DNA of 30,381 nt from Candidatus Campbellbacteria bacterium CG22_combo_CG10-13_8_21_14_all_36_13 (GCA_002771585.1 PCTT01000013.1:1-30381), one strand, 5' to 3'. Counted from the stretch's first letter, positions 7,363 to 13,926 are shown. Notes: a model not told the origin generated them from the sequence alone. Made by a program: numbers and translations.

Positions 7363-7872
7363 CTAGTTTTCAAACTCTCCGACAACCCAATCCATCTCTC
7401 CTTGCCAATTTCTATTTAGGCACCTCCAACCAGGACTTTGTGAATGCGGCCTACCACTAGTTTCCATATCAGTTACGCCGAGCACATAATATGCGCCACG
7501 GGAAGCATCACAACCGTAAGACCCAGCACTATACCGATAATATCTATAACCATCACAATTACTTGTCCCTTTTGAGTCCTCTGGCGTATCAGCAAGAAAT
7601 TCGCTACTCATATTGCCCATAAAATTATAGTTTTGATTTCCAACATCCCAACCACCACATCCATCATAATCAGATGTCGGATATCTTCCGTTTTTATCAT
7701 AATACAAAGCAAGAGCTTTTCTTGCTTGAACCATATCCGACAATCTTTTAACATCCTTTGCTTTGGTCCTTGCTGTATTTAAACTAGCCAATACGACAGA
7801 AGACAAAAGTCCAATTATTGCGATAACCACCAATAGTTCTATTAGTGTAAAACCTGATTTTAGTTTTCTCAT
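7363..7872 (-). CDS. Type IV prepilin-like protein
   Basis: This 169-residue protein has a short charged leader and the class III prepilin motif. Cleavage is expected between Gly7 and Phe8 in SGFTLIELLVVIAIIG, with Glu at +5 of the mature protein. The hydrophobic helix is followed by KAKDVKRLSDMVQARKAL, like GspG/PilE pseudopilins. The C-terminal globular domain is rich in Tyr, Gly and Cys (four Cys, probably two disulfides). It would be assembled into a type IV pilus or pseudopilus at the surface; CPR bacteria commonly encode pili for host attachment or DNA uptake. The assembly machinery is not in the window. Its start overlaps the upstream small gene by 4 bases. Confidence 0.93.
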   Translation of the reverse strand: MRKLKSGFTLIELLVVIAIIGLLSSVVLASLNTARTKAKDVKRLSDMVQARKALALYYDKNGRYPTSDYDGCGGWDVGNQNYNFMGNMSSEFLADTPEDSKGTSNCDGYRYYRYSAGSYGCDASRGAYYVLGVTDMETSGRPHSQSPGWRCLNRNWQGEMDWVVGEFEN

Positions 7873-8102
7873 ATTTCTGCAGGTAAATATGTTTCTGGTG
7901 GCAACTTATCACCACCAAAAGAAAGCAAAAGTATTACAAAAATAATAACCAAAATAACACCAATAATAATAATTAAGATCTTATTAGCGCTTTTATTATC
8001 TGATACAAAACCTTTATTTATTAACCAGCCAGAAATGCCGGTTGGATGATTATTCGTATATAAAAATTGATTGCTTCTTTTTTCTCCAAATTCAACAGAC
8101 AT
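7869..8102 (-). CDS. Small single-pass membrane protein coupled to the prepilin
   Basis: This 77-residue protein has a polar N-terminal half and one strongly hydrophobic segment (IIIIGVILVIIFVILLLSF, about residues 45-63), followed by a short polar tail. The family is not recognised. I use ATG 8102 because a perfect TATAAT box lies 6 bases upstream of it, inside the longer reading frame that would start at 8138. Its stop overlaps the prepilin start (ATGA), so the two are translationally coupled. It may be a pilus accessory factor, but this is inference from position only. Confidence 0.72.
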   Translation of the reverse strand: MSVEFGEKRSNQFLYTNNHPTGISGWLINKGFVSDNKSANKILIIIIGVILVIIFVILLLSFGGDKLPPETYLPAEI

Positions 8103-8108
8103 GTTTTT

Positions 8109-8114
8109 ATTATA
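8109..8114 (-). promoter_or_regulatory. -10 box for the small gene/prepilin pair (leaderless)
   Basis: TATAAT on the minus strand is followed by AAAAAC and then ATG 8102. The spacing of 6 places the transcription start on the A of ATG. Confidence 0.65.
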
Positions 8115-8138
8115 CAATACTAAAATGATTCTACACAC

Positions 8139-8182
8139 CCCAATCCCAATATATACGAAAATATGCTGAATTCAGACTTCAA
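8139..8182. repeat. 44-bp direct repeat, copy 2
   Basis: This is the exact copy of 7270-7313. It lies upstream of the promoter of the small gene/prepilin pair and downstream of the endonuclease III stop. Distance between the copies is 869 bases. Confidence 0.9.
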
Positions 8183-8196
8183 TAATTTAATAAGAA

Positions 8197-8865
8197 TTAT
8201 TTAGATTTTGGCCAAATTTTTGCTGATTTTGGATAGATTTTTGTAATTGGATGAGCAGAGCAATCATGAACCCTTGCTATGCACACTTTTCTGCCGTATT
8301 CAATTAAGTAATAGGTGATAGTAAACCATTCTTTTTTGGGAAAAATCTCCATTAAATCTTGTTCTATTTTTTTGGGATCTTTGCTATCTGTTAGATCAAA
8401 CTTTTGTGCAAACCGTTTTACATGAGTATCCACAGCAATCCCCTCAACTACACCATATGCATTACCAAGCACAACATTTGCGGTTTTCCTTGCGACCCCT
8501 GGAATAGTGAGTATTTCCTCCATGGTCTTGGGGATACGACCGCCAAAATTGTTTTTAACAATTTTGGCAGCACTCAAGATATTTTTTGCTTTGTTCCTAT
8601 AAAAACCAGTAGAAAAAATGTCTTTCTCAAACTCAGACTGTTTCGCACACACATAATCATCAAGTTTTTTGTATTTCTTAAATAGTTTCTCTGTAACAAT
8701 ATTCACCCGCCTGTCGGTACACTGGGCAGAAAGAATAACCGCCACAAGTAGTTCCCAAGAATTACTATATTGTAGTTCTGTTTTGGTTTCTGAAAAAAGT
8801 TTTTTTAATTCTTTTAGTATTTTCTTTCCTCGTTCTTTTCTTTCTTTAAGTTTTTTAGGATTCAT
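8197..8865 (-). CDS. nth: Endonuclease III-like DNA glycosylase (iron-sulfur motif degenerate)
   Basis: This 222-residue protein matches endonuclease III, which removes oxidised pyrimidines and nicks the abasic site. The helix-hairpin-helix IPGVARKTANVVL contains catalytic Lys127, and AVDTHVKR contains catalytic Asp146. The C-terminus normally has C-x6-C-x2-C-x5-C for a 4Fe-4S cluster. Here it reads Cys195-x6-Cys202-x2-His205-x5-Tyr211, so two ligands are gone and a normal cluster is unlikely. I start at ATG 8865, where the sequence becomes Nth-like. An upstream ATG at 8904 would only add residues overlapping the neighbouring gene. It overlaps the VKOR gene end by 11 bases. Confidence 0.9.
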   Translation of the reverse strand: MNPKKLKERKERGKKILKELKKLFSETKTELQYSNSWELLVAVILSAQCTDRRVNIVTEKLFKKYKKLDDYVCAKQSEFEKDIFSTGFYRNKAKNILSAAKIVKNNFGGRIPKTMEEILTIPGVARKTANVVLGNAYGVVEGIAVDTHVKRFAQKFDLTDSKDPKKIEQDLMEIFPKKEWFTITYYLIEYGRKVCIARVHDCSAHPITKIYPKSAKIWPKSK

Positions 8866-9289
8866 ATTTGTTTTTGGATTTTTCCTTAAAGAAAAATAAA
8901 ACAAACAAAAGAGTGCTTGTAATCAATGAGAGTATGCAATACTGACAATATGCCTTTATAACAAACATCTGTAAATACAAGAAAAATAGACTCGCGGCAA
9001 AACCTAGTGCAAAAACCCACACCAATTTATTCATTAATACGTCTGAAGTTTTTCCCGATATATAAAGCAAGACTATATAAAAAACAGTTATATAAAAAAG
9101 CACTCCAAGTGCTGCTGTAGATATTGGCCCAATTTCTGAATAAGCGCTCTTGAGCACAACATCACACCCCTCGATAATCGTACAAACTAATTCATTTTGA
9201 GAAAAATGAATAATAGTCAGATAAAAAGAGTCTAATATACCAACAACAGATAGCCCCAACATCGCCCATAATACTGATTTGTTTTTCAT
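8855..9289 (-). CDS. Vitamin K epoxide reductase (VKOR) family protein
   Basis: This 144-residue membrane protein has four predicted helices, the usual VKOR core. The active-site CxxC is CQYC in the last helix region (about residues 115-118), with a loop pair VC...GC (Cys36 and Cys42) between helices 1 and 2. VKOR proteins reoxidise a DsbA-like partner and pass electrons to quinone, so they drive disulfide formation outside the membrane. There is no fused or adjacent thioredoxin-like domain here; the partner must be elsewhere. Cys-rich exported proteins in the window (pilin, copper proteins) are possible clients. An extended -10 TGATATAAT lies 9 bases before the ATG. Confidence 0.88.
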   Translation of the reverse strand: MKNKSVLWAMLGLSVVGILDSFYLTIIHFSQNELVCTIIEGCDVVLKSAYSEIGPISTAALGVLFYITVFYIVLLYISGKTSDVLMNKLVWVFALGFAASLFFLYLQMFVIKAYCQYCILSLITSTLLFVLFFFKEKSKNKYES

Positions 9290-9298
9290 ATTAATAAT

Positions 9299-9307
9299 AT
9301 TATATCA
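9299..9307 (-). promoter_or_regulatory. Extended -10 promoter of the VKOR-nth pair
   Basis: On the minus strand TGATATAAT sits directly after the fur stop codon and 9 bases before ATG 9289, predicting a leader of about 3 bases. Confidence 0.65.
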
Positions 9308-9769
9308 CTACTTTTTCTTATAACACTTTTTACATACGCCAAACATTTCAAAAGAGTGTTCTGATATTTTATCAAACTCTTTTGAGTTCTTTATAAATTC
9401 TTCAACAAGATTATCCAAGCCGCACATATCAAAAGACTCTACACAACCACAAATTTTACAAACCACATGATGATGGTGTCCCTTCGTAGCAATCTCATAA
9501 AACATGGCATCCTGTCTCATATCAACCTCGCGCAAGATTTGAGCATCCTTAAATAAAGATAGATTTCTAAATATCGTCGCTCTATGGATACCAGTATCAC
9601 GCAGAGCTAGAAACACATCTTCGAAGCTAAATGGCTTCTTTGAATCCATCGCAAATGCTAATATTTTTGACCTTAAAAAAGTAATTTTTACACCAGCATT
9701 AGCAAGAACTTGTTTTTGAGCTAGTCCATAATTTACTCTTACATTTTTCTTATTCTTTGACTTTTCCAT
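9308..9769 (-). CDS. Fur-family metal-dependent repressor (Fur/Zur/PerR)
   Basis: This 153-residue regulator has an N-terminal winged helix (about residues 15-90, with IHRATIFRNLSLF as recognition part). Its C-terminal metal-binding domain has GHHHHVVCKICG (His98-101, Cys104, Cys107) and a second CKKC (Cys146, Cys149) for the structural zinc. It binds DNA palindromes when loaded with metal. It is divergent from a ZIP-family transporter and the space between them contains a palindrome, so zinc or iron uptake control is likely. Zur is my first guess from the ZIP partner. The cognate metal cannot be read from sequence. Confidence 0.9.
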   Translation of the reverse strand: MEKSKNKKNVRVNYGLAQKQVLANAGVKITFLRSKILAFAMDSKKPFSFEDVFLALRDTGIHRATIFRNLSLFKDAQILREVDMRQDAMFYEIATKGHHHHVVCKICGCVESFDMCGLDNLVEEFIKNSKEFDKISEHSFEMFGVCKKCYKKK

Positions 9770-9776
9770 ACCTAAT

Positions 9777-9782
9777 AGTATA
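9777..9782 (-). promoter_or_regulatory. -10 box of the fur-family gene
   Basis: TATACT on the minus strand is followed by 7 bases (ending AGGT) and ATG 9769. The -35 region falls inside the palindrome at 9799-9817. Confidence 0.5.
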
Positions 9783-9795
9783 CACTATCTATATG

Positions 9796-9821
9796 CCCAA
9801 TGCGACCGAGTCGCATTTGGG
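9796..9821. promoter_or_regulatory. Candidate Fur/Zur operator palindrome
   Basis: Perfect arms AATGCGAC and GTCGCATT flank a central CGA (9799-9817), extended by CCC and TGGG on the outside. The half-site TCGCATTTG recurs at 9851-9859, closer to the ZIP gene. The palindrome covers the predicted -35 region of the fur promoter and lies between divergent genes, which suits an operator. A hairpin role is also possible. Confidence 0.5.
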
Positions 9822-9884
9822 ATGGGGAATACAGAAGAGAGGATAATGTATCGCATTTGATAAAATTCTGTACCACTACAAAAT

Positions 9885-10637
9885 ATGCCTGATATAACAA
9901 ACTCACTATACGCAATCATCGCATCTGGAACCATCACAGCAGTATCGCTCGTTGGCGTTTTTTTTGCATGGAAAGGGTTTAGAAAACTTTTTGAGCGCAA
10001 TCTCCCCTACTTTGTTAGCTTTTCTGCTGGCGTATTTATTATGGTGGTATTGTCACTAACAAATGAAATAAGAGAGTTGGGTATTGAAATACCAACAACT
10101 CTCGCATTAATATTATTTGGTGCCCTTTTAATACACACAATTACTAAGCTCTTCCCCGGCTCCCACCACCATGAGGACCCAGATTGTGAACATGAACATT
10201 CACATATAAATGTTCGCAACATGTTCATTGGGGATGCCATACATAGTTTTGCAGACGGTCTCTTGCTTGCGCCAGCATTCCTAATTAATCCACTTCTTGG
10301 GTTAAGTGCATCTATCGGTGTCGGCTTCCACGAAATAGTTCAAGAACTCTCTGAGTTTTTTGTATACAAAAAAAGCCACTTTTCAACAAAAAAAGCTATA
10401 AGTTGGTGCATAATGAGTTCAGCAACAATGATACCAGGCACGATACTCGGCCTATTTGTATCTAATAACAATTTTCTTTTAGCGCCTCTACTTGGAATTG
10501 CATCTGGTAGTTTTCTATACATAATAGCGACAGACCTTATTCCAGACTCATACCATCAAGCAAAAACAAAATCTAAATACATCATACACATAGCATCAGC
10601 ATTATTTGGAGTTATTCTTATGTGGTTTATTGTCTAA
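9885..10637 (+). CDS. ZIP-family divalent metal transporter
   Basis: This 250-residue membrane protein has about eight hydrophobic helices. A His-rich loop HHHEDPDCEHEHSH (residues 94-107) precedes helix 4. The metal-site motifs of ZIP transporters are present: IGDAIHSFADG (115-125, with His120 and Asp124) in helix 4, and FHEIVQELSEF (148-158, with His149, Glu150 and Glu154) in helix 5. It should import zinc or another divalent cation into the cytoplasm. It is divergent from the Fur-family gene, with shared TCGCATT sites between them, so it is probably repressed by that regulator. Its last 4 bases overlap the convergent gene on the other strand. Confidence 0.92.
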   Translation: MPDITNSLYAIIASGTITAVSLVGVFFAWKGFRKLFERNLPYFVSFSAGVFIMVVLSLTNEIRELGIEIPTTLALILFGALLIHTITKLFPGSHHHEDPDCEHEHSHINVRNMFIGDAIHSFADGLLLAPAFLINPLLGLSASIGVGFHEIVQELSEFFVYKKSHFSTKKAISWCIMSSATMIPGTILGLFVSNNNFLLAPLLGIASGSFLYIIATDLIPDSYHQAKTKSKYIIHIASALFGVILMWFIV

Positions 10638-10774
10638 AATTTTCTAGAATCATAAGCCCAATGTAACAAAGCTTGTCTTTGTTTTGGTCTGCATGAAAAA
10701 TCACCCTTTCTGCAATTCTTTGTAAGCTGTGCAATGTGTCTTTGTATCGCCTTCCATCTTTTTATTTGCCTCAT
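10634..10774 (-). CDS. C-terminal piece of the conserved hypothetical protein, after an in-frame TAG
   Basis: A 46-residue reading frame starts at ATG 10774 and runs RQIKRWKAIQRHIAQL ... KQRQALLHWAYDSRKF. It is in the same frame as the 124-residue ORF upstream, separated from it only by a TAG and one Asp codon. From memory, full-length relatives of that protein continue with just such a segment (RQIKRW..., then CR..QRQALL.WAYDS). So this is the C-terminal part of one gene. It might be made by restart at the ATG two codons after the stop, or by TAG readthrough. It has no clear independent function. Confidence 0.75.
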   Translation of the reverse strand: MRQIKRWKAIQRHIAQLTKNCRKGDFSCRPKQRQALLHWAYDSRKF

Positions 10775-10777
10775 ATC

Positions 10778-11152
10778 CTATACTGGTATACGACGCCCCA
10801 TATAATATCTACAATACCACTCAAACCAACCCCTCGGATCGTTTTTGTATATCCAACCATTTTTTATCCATACCAATAATGGTTGGCTTGCATTTACTTT
10901 AAAAAAATTAAACTCCTTATCGTGAAAACCTGAAGAGAATTTCACACCCACAAACCAGTCCTTTGGATACTCTTTTGGTTTGTCAGACATATATTTCCCA
11001 CCAAATACACCAATCCCCAACATCTCTTTTGGTGTTAGGTCTGGCTTAAAATCTTTATCGAAATTCTCACCAACAGGCTCTACCCTCCAATAAGAGTAAC
11101 CCTTTTGCATTTTATTATTAACAATAATTTTTTTCTTTATAAATCTAGCCAT
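10778..11152 (-). CDS. Conserved hypothetical protein, interrupted by in-frame TAG
   Basis: This 124-residue ORF belongs to a widespread uncharacterised family that I recognise by LTPKEMLGIGVFGGKYM, ASQPLLVWIKNGWI and DPRGWFEWYCRYYMGRR. It is soluble, rich in aromatic residues, and has no known function. The ORF ends at TAG (10778-10780) just after GRRIPV. The family's C-terminal segment follows in the same frame (10634-10774). Without the TAG the protein would be about 172 residues. It starts 6 bases downstream of the neighbouring membrane gene and is presumably cotranscribed with it. Confidence 0.75.
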   Translation of the reverse strand: MARFIKKKIIVNNKMQKGYSYWRVEPVGENFDKDFKPDLTPKEMLGIGVFGGKYMSDKPKEYPKDWFVGVKFSSGFHDKEFNFFKVNASQPLLVWIKNGWIYKNDPRGWFEWYCRYYMGRRIPV

Positions 11153-11158
11153 AATATC

Positions 11159-11614
11159 TTACCGGCTAATTAATAGAACTATTACTTGAACAAAAAGCAA
11201 AACAGAAACCCACCAGCCCAAAAAGGACGCCAGAAAACTAAACATTATTTTATTTTGCAAAGACTTTGGCAACAGCTCTTTTTCTCTCCCCTCTTTTTCT
11301 TGTTTTAGAAGGAAAGGACTTACTTTAAAACTCAGAAAAAGACCATTCAAAACCAAAATTACACCGAGAATAAAATGCAATCCTGAATAAAAACTAAAGC
11401 CATTAATATTTTTATAAAAAAATACACCACCAACCCAAGCCAACAAAGTTCCAAGCCATATAAGTGGTTTTGTAACTTTATGAGTTCTTATGGTTGCCTC
11501 TGTCCAATAAGCAGATTTGCGTCCCAATAAACCATGAATATCTATCACAGTAACAGCACCAATGCCTATTATAAAACCAGCTAAAATAAAGAATAATGAA
11601 ATAAATATACTCAT
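11159..11614 (-). CDS. Four-helix membrane protein of unknown function
   Basis: This 151-residue protein has about four transmembrane segments. Between the first and second is a conserved-looking polar loop, IDIHGLLGRKSAYWTEATIR (about residues 24-43), and before the last is a charged loop QEKEGREKELLPK. I do not recognise a named family. It is cotranscribed with the downstream conserved hypothetical gene. An extended -10 box sits 6 bases before its ATG, so its mRNA should be leaderless. Confidence 0.72.
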   Translation of the reverse strand: MSIFISLFFILAGFIIGIGAVTVIDIHGLLGRKSAYWTEATIRTHKVTKPLIWLGTLLAWVGGVFFYKNINGFSFYSGLHFILGVILVLNGLFLSFKVSPFLLKQEKEGREKELLPKSLQNKIMFSFLASFLGWWVSVLLFVQVIVLLISR

Positions 11615-11620
11615 ATATTA

Positions 11621-11629
11621 ATTATAACA
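11621..11629 (-). promoter_or_regulatory. Extended -10 promoter, leaderless start
   Basis: TGTTATAAT on the minus strand is followed by TAATAT and ATG 11614. The spacing of 6 puts the transcription start on the ATG. It overlaps the T-rich tail of the terminator upstream. Confidence 0.7.
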
Positions 11630-11665
11630 AAAACGAAAGCCCGCGCACTTTAAGTGCGCGGGCTT
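11626..11665 (-). terminator. Rho-independent terminator after the acidic small gene
   Basis: Fourteen-base arms AAGCCCGCGCACTT and AAGTGCGCGGGCTT (11637-11665) form a very GC-rich hairpin. On the minus strand it is followed by TCGTTTTTGTT. It lies 14 bases after the stop of the acidic gene. Confidence 0.85.
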
Positions 11666-11679
11666 CCCTTTACTTCTTA

Positions 11680-11835
11680 TTACCAATCACTGTCTGCCGT
11701 ATCATCGTCGTCATCAGACCAGTCATCGTCTTCCATATCGTCATCGTCTGAGTCCACTTCCTCCTCGTCCATCTCCTCTACATCGTCATCTAATAGATCT
11801 GAGTCAAACTCATCATCATAATGATTCATCATCAT
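11680..11835 (-). CDS. Very acidic 51-residue protein
   Basis: A short gene opens with three consecutive ATG codons (start at 11835, 11832 or 11829) and encodes 51 residues. More than half are Asp or Glu, in runs such as DDDDMEDDDW and DDDDDTADSDW, and there are no Lys or Arg. It ends in TAA and is followed at once by a strong terminator. A TATAAA box lies 11 bases upstream. Such a protein would be unfolded and highly negative. It could bind cations or basic proteins, or act as a nucleic-acid mimic, but nothing in the sequence decides this. Confidence 0.7.
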   Translation of the reverse strand: MMMNHYDDEFDSDLLDDDVEEMDEEEVDSDDDDMEDDDWSDDDDDTADSDW

Positions 11836-11965
11836 AAAACAATTAGTTTATAAATTGTGTTGATTTGAAAAAATCCCAAAAATCAACTAATCGCCGTTTG
11901 CGATAACCACATTGTATTCACAACTTAAAAAAAGGCAAGTATTTTTGCATAAAATAAAAAGTATC

Positions 11966-11994
11966 AAAAAAGCCTTGACTTTAGGGCTCTTTTT
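11966..11994. terminator. Weak bidirectional terminator-like hairpin
   Basis: AGCCTT and TAGGGCT form a 6-bp stem (11971-11988). Six A's on the left give a T-tract for the minus strand and CTTTTTC on the right gives one for the plus strand. No annotated gene ends here, so it may insulate the divergent genes or end a small RNA. Confidence 0.4.
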
Positions 11995-12083
11995 CTAGTT
12001 ATCCACAAAGCATGGGAGGAATATGCTCGATTTGTTAGCACATGCTCATAAATAAGTTTTATATACTAAAAAAAATTTTAACT

Positions 12084-12112
12084 TTGCTTTTAATACAAAA
12101 GGGGTGGATAAT
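12084..12112 (+). promoter_or_regulatory. Promoter of the serine hydrolase gene
   Basis: TTGCTT (12084-12089), 17 bases, GATAAT (12107-12112), with the predicted start near 12119 and a 17-base leader before ATG 12136. Confidence 0.6.
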
Positions 12113-12135
12113 ATATCATCATAAATAAACACAAC

Positions 12136-13069
12136 ATGGGACAAAATAAACCGTTCAAGACGTCAACCGTGTTTATAGCAATTTTTATAATTGGCTTATT
12201 TTCTGGTCTTTTCATTGGCCAACAGACAAATAAATCCACAACTCTAACAGAAACACGCCTTCCTAAAAACTACGATTTCATAACTCAAAGAAAGTCTAGA
12301 GAATTATGTAGACGACAGATTATCAGACGACACGGCCTCACTTATATCAATATATTATAGAGATTTAAACAATGGCCCATGGGTTGGTATAAACGAACAA
12401 GAGCTCTTCTCGCCAGCCAGTCTAATCAAGGTTCCACTTATGATGGCCTACCTCAAACACGCCGAACGAAACAAGGAAATACTTGCAGAAAAAATAAAAA
12501 CACCAGCTTTGATAAATTATGAAGAGCAAAATTTTCAATCCAATATAAAATTGGAGTCAGAAAAAGAATATACAACAATAGATTTGATAGAAAGAATGAT
12601 TAAATATTCAGATAACAATGCCTATGATCTATTATTGAACCATTTCCCAGATGACGAACTGATGCGCATATATAATGATCTTGGTGTGAATATATCACGA
12701 GCAAACTCCGATCCGGCTGGGAACATACTTACTATTCGCGACTACGCTTCATTTTTCCGTATTTTATATAATGCAACATACCTAAACCCAGAGATGTCAG
12801 AAAAGGCCCTCAGAATACTGTCTGGAATAGATTTCAAATATGGTATAAAAAGAGGTATACCTAGTGATGTGATAACATCACATAAATTTGGTGAAAGATA
12901 TTATTTAGAAACCGGAGAGAAACAACTACACGACTGCGGTATAGTATATAAAATACAAGGTCCATATCTATTATGTATAATGACAAGAGGAAAAGACTTT
13001 AATAATCTCTCTAAAATAATAGGTGAGATATCAAAAATCACATACGACTTCACAGACCCTAAAAACTAG
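12136..13069 (+). pseudogene. Membrane-anchored serine hydrolase (class A beta-lactamase-like), frameshifted
   Basis: Frame one (12136-12360) encodes a membrane anchor (FIAIFIIGLFSGLFIG) and a linker. The catalytic domain is in another frame (offset +1) and is open from 12284 to 13069. That frame reads through the SxxK active site (SLIK, Ser at 12419, Lys at 12428) and a SDN motif (YSDNNAYDLL), and ends near ITYDFTDPKN. This matches the PF13354-type beta-lactamase/D,D-peptidase-like family. The shift must lie between 12284 and 12357. If real, the only good restart, ATG 12440, lies after the SxxK motif, so the product would be inactive. It could also be a sequencing or assembly error. Confidence 0.8.
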
Positions 13070-13075
13070 CTTGGT

Positions 13076-13531
13076 TTAATTTCTTATTTTTTTTGCCAAC
13101 CTTGCAAGTTTTTCATCATCTTCCCTCCTCGCATCATGAGAAGACAAATAACCAGGATATTTATCAAAATAAACATCAAGTGAGGATTCTATTTTCTTCC
13201 ACGTACTCATATCAGCCGTTCTGTGCATAGGAAATAGTTTTGTATGCACATGATCTACCCCAAAACCCTCCACAATAAGACCTGTTCTGCCAACGTCTTC
13301 TAACTTTTCGTCTAAAAGTTTCGCAACCTTTTTTGTGGCAAACATAAGCTCCGCAAGAACGTCATTTGGTAATTCAAATACATAACTAGAATAATGCTCT
13401 TTTGGTATTACCACAGTAGCGCCTTCTGTATTTGGGAAAATAGTTAAAAAAGCTAGGTGTTTATCATCCTCCCACACCTTATGGCTAGGCACCTCACCCG
13501 CTACAATTTTGCAAAACAAACAATCGTCCAT
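13076..13531 (-). CDS. HIT-family (histidine triad) protein
   Basis: This 151-residue protein has the zinc-type N-terminus DDCLFCKIVAGEVPSHKVWE and the late triad region GVDHVHTKLFPMH. HIT proteins hydrolyse or transfer nucleoside phosphates using the middle His, here His96. The third His of the H-x-H-x-H triad is Lys98. The C-terminal 40 residues are a charged extension. I start at ATG 13531, not the TTG at 13537, because a perfect extended -10 box (13538-13546) ends 6 bases before this ATG. A remnant of a second HIT gene lies at 17284-17343. Confidence 0.88.
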   Translation of the reverse strand: MDDCLFCKIVAGEVPSHKVWEDDKHLAFLTIFPNTEGATVVIPKEHYSSYVFELPNDVLAELMFATKKVAKLLDEKLEDVGRTGLIVEGFGVDHVHTKLFPMHRTADMSTWKKIESSLDVYFDKYPGYLSSHDARREDDEKLARLAKKIRN

Positions 13532-13537
13532 ATACAA

Positions 13538-13546
13538 ATTATACCA
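13538..13546 (-). promoter_or_regulatory. Extended -10 promoter of the HIT gene, leaderless start
   Basis: TGGTATAAT on the minus strand is followed by TTGTAT and ATG 13531, a spacing of 6. Confidence 0.72.
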
Positions 13547-13552
13547 AAAATA

Positions 13553-13882
13553 CTAAGATTTTTGTTTAATATTTATTTCTAATGATTTAAGCGCCCAATC
13601 TGAAAGCATTTCTCTGTCCTCTATCACCTCTTCTGGCACTAACCAATATGAAAGAGTAACCTCTTTTTCTTTTCGCATATATGTAAAGGCCCAACTATCA
13701 TAATCTTCATAATCTTTTTGGTTTGTATCATCAACCTTAAAATATAATGCTCCATCAATAATAATTCCAAAGATGGTTCCATTCTGAAAAATCCCCCATC
13801 CGCCAAACATACGTTTGGCAGAAACACCCTCCCAATCTGCAAAAAGATCAAGTATATAGTCTTTGTATGACTCATCTATCAT
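13553..13882 (-). CDS. TfoX N-terminal-domain protein
   Basis: This 109-residue protein matches the TfoX N-terminal domain through AKRMFGGWGIFQNGTIFG (residues 22-39) and LYFKVDDTN (46-54). In gammaproteobacteria TfoX promotes competence. Small stand-alone TfoX-N proteins are widespread and their role is mostly unknown. There is no C-terminal TfoX domain. A TATATT box 9 bases before the ATG suggests its own promoter with a leader of about 3 bases. It sits between the SOUL-family gene and the HIT gene, with no functional link visible. Confidence 0.85.
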   Translation of the reverse strand: MIDESYKDYILDLFADWEGVSAKRMFGGWGIFQNGTIFGIIIDGALYFKVDDTNQKDYEDYDSWAFTYMRKEKEVTLSYWLVPEEVIEDREMLSDWALKSLEINIKQKS

Positions 13883-13926
13883 AATTAGTCTAATATATTA
13901 GAAACAGATTATATTTTTATCAACAA

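Larger units (their letters stand above)
11836..12135. other. Intergenic region between divergent genes
   Basis: About 300 AT-rich bases hold no convincing gene. Seen here: small inverted repeats ATCGC/GCGAT (11889-11903), a bidirectional terminator-like hairpin (11966-11994), a perfect DnaA-box sequence TTATCCACA (11999-12007), and a near-perfect second one on the other strand (12103-12111). A ten-codon ORF (start 12024) has GGAGG three bases before its ATG. The serine hydrolase promoter is at the right end. Confidence 0.6.

Noticed and set aside
7363..8102. The 44-bp repeats as attachment sites of an integrated element
   Set aside because: The 869-base unit has no integrase, transposase or tRNA, so only a direct-repeat call is supported.
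10634..10774. 46-residue ORF as a ribosomal protein S15 fragment
   Set aside because: The resemblance to the S15 C-terminal helices is weak. The frame and the residue pattern instead fit the C-terminus of the conserved hypothetical protein directly upstream.
11836..12135. Origin of replication
   Set aside because: Only one perfect and one near-perfect DnaA box, with no dnaA, dnaN or rpmH nearby.
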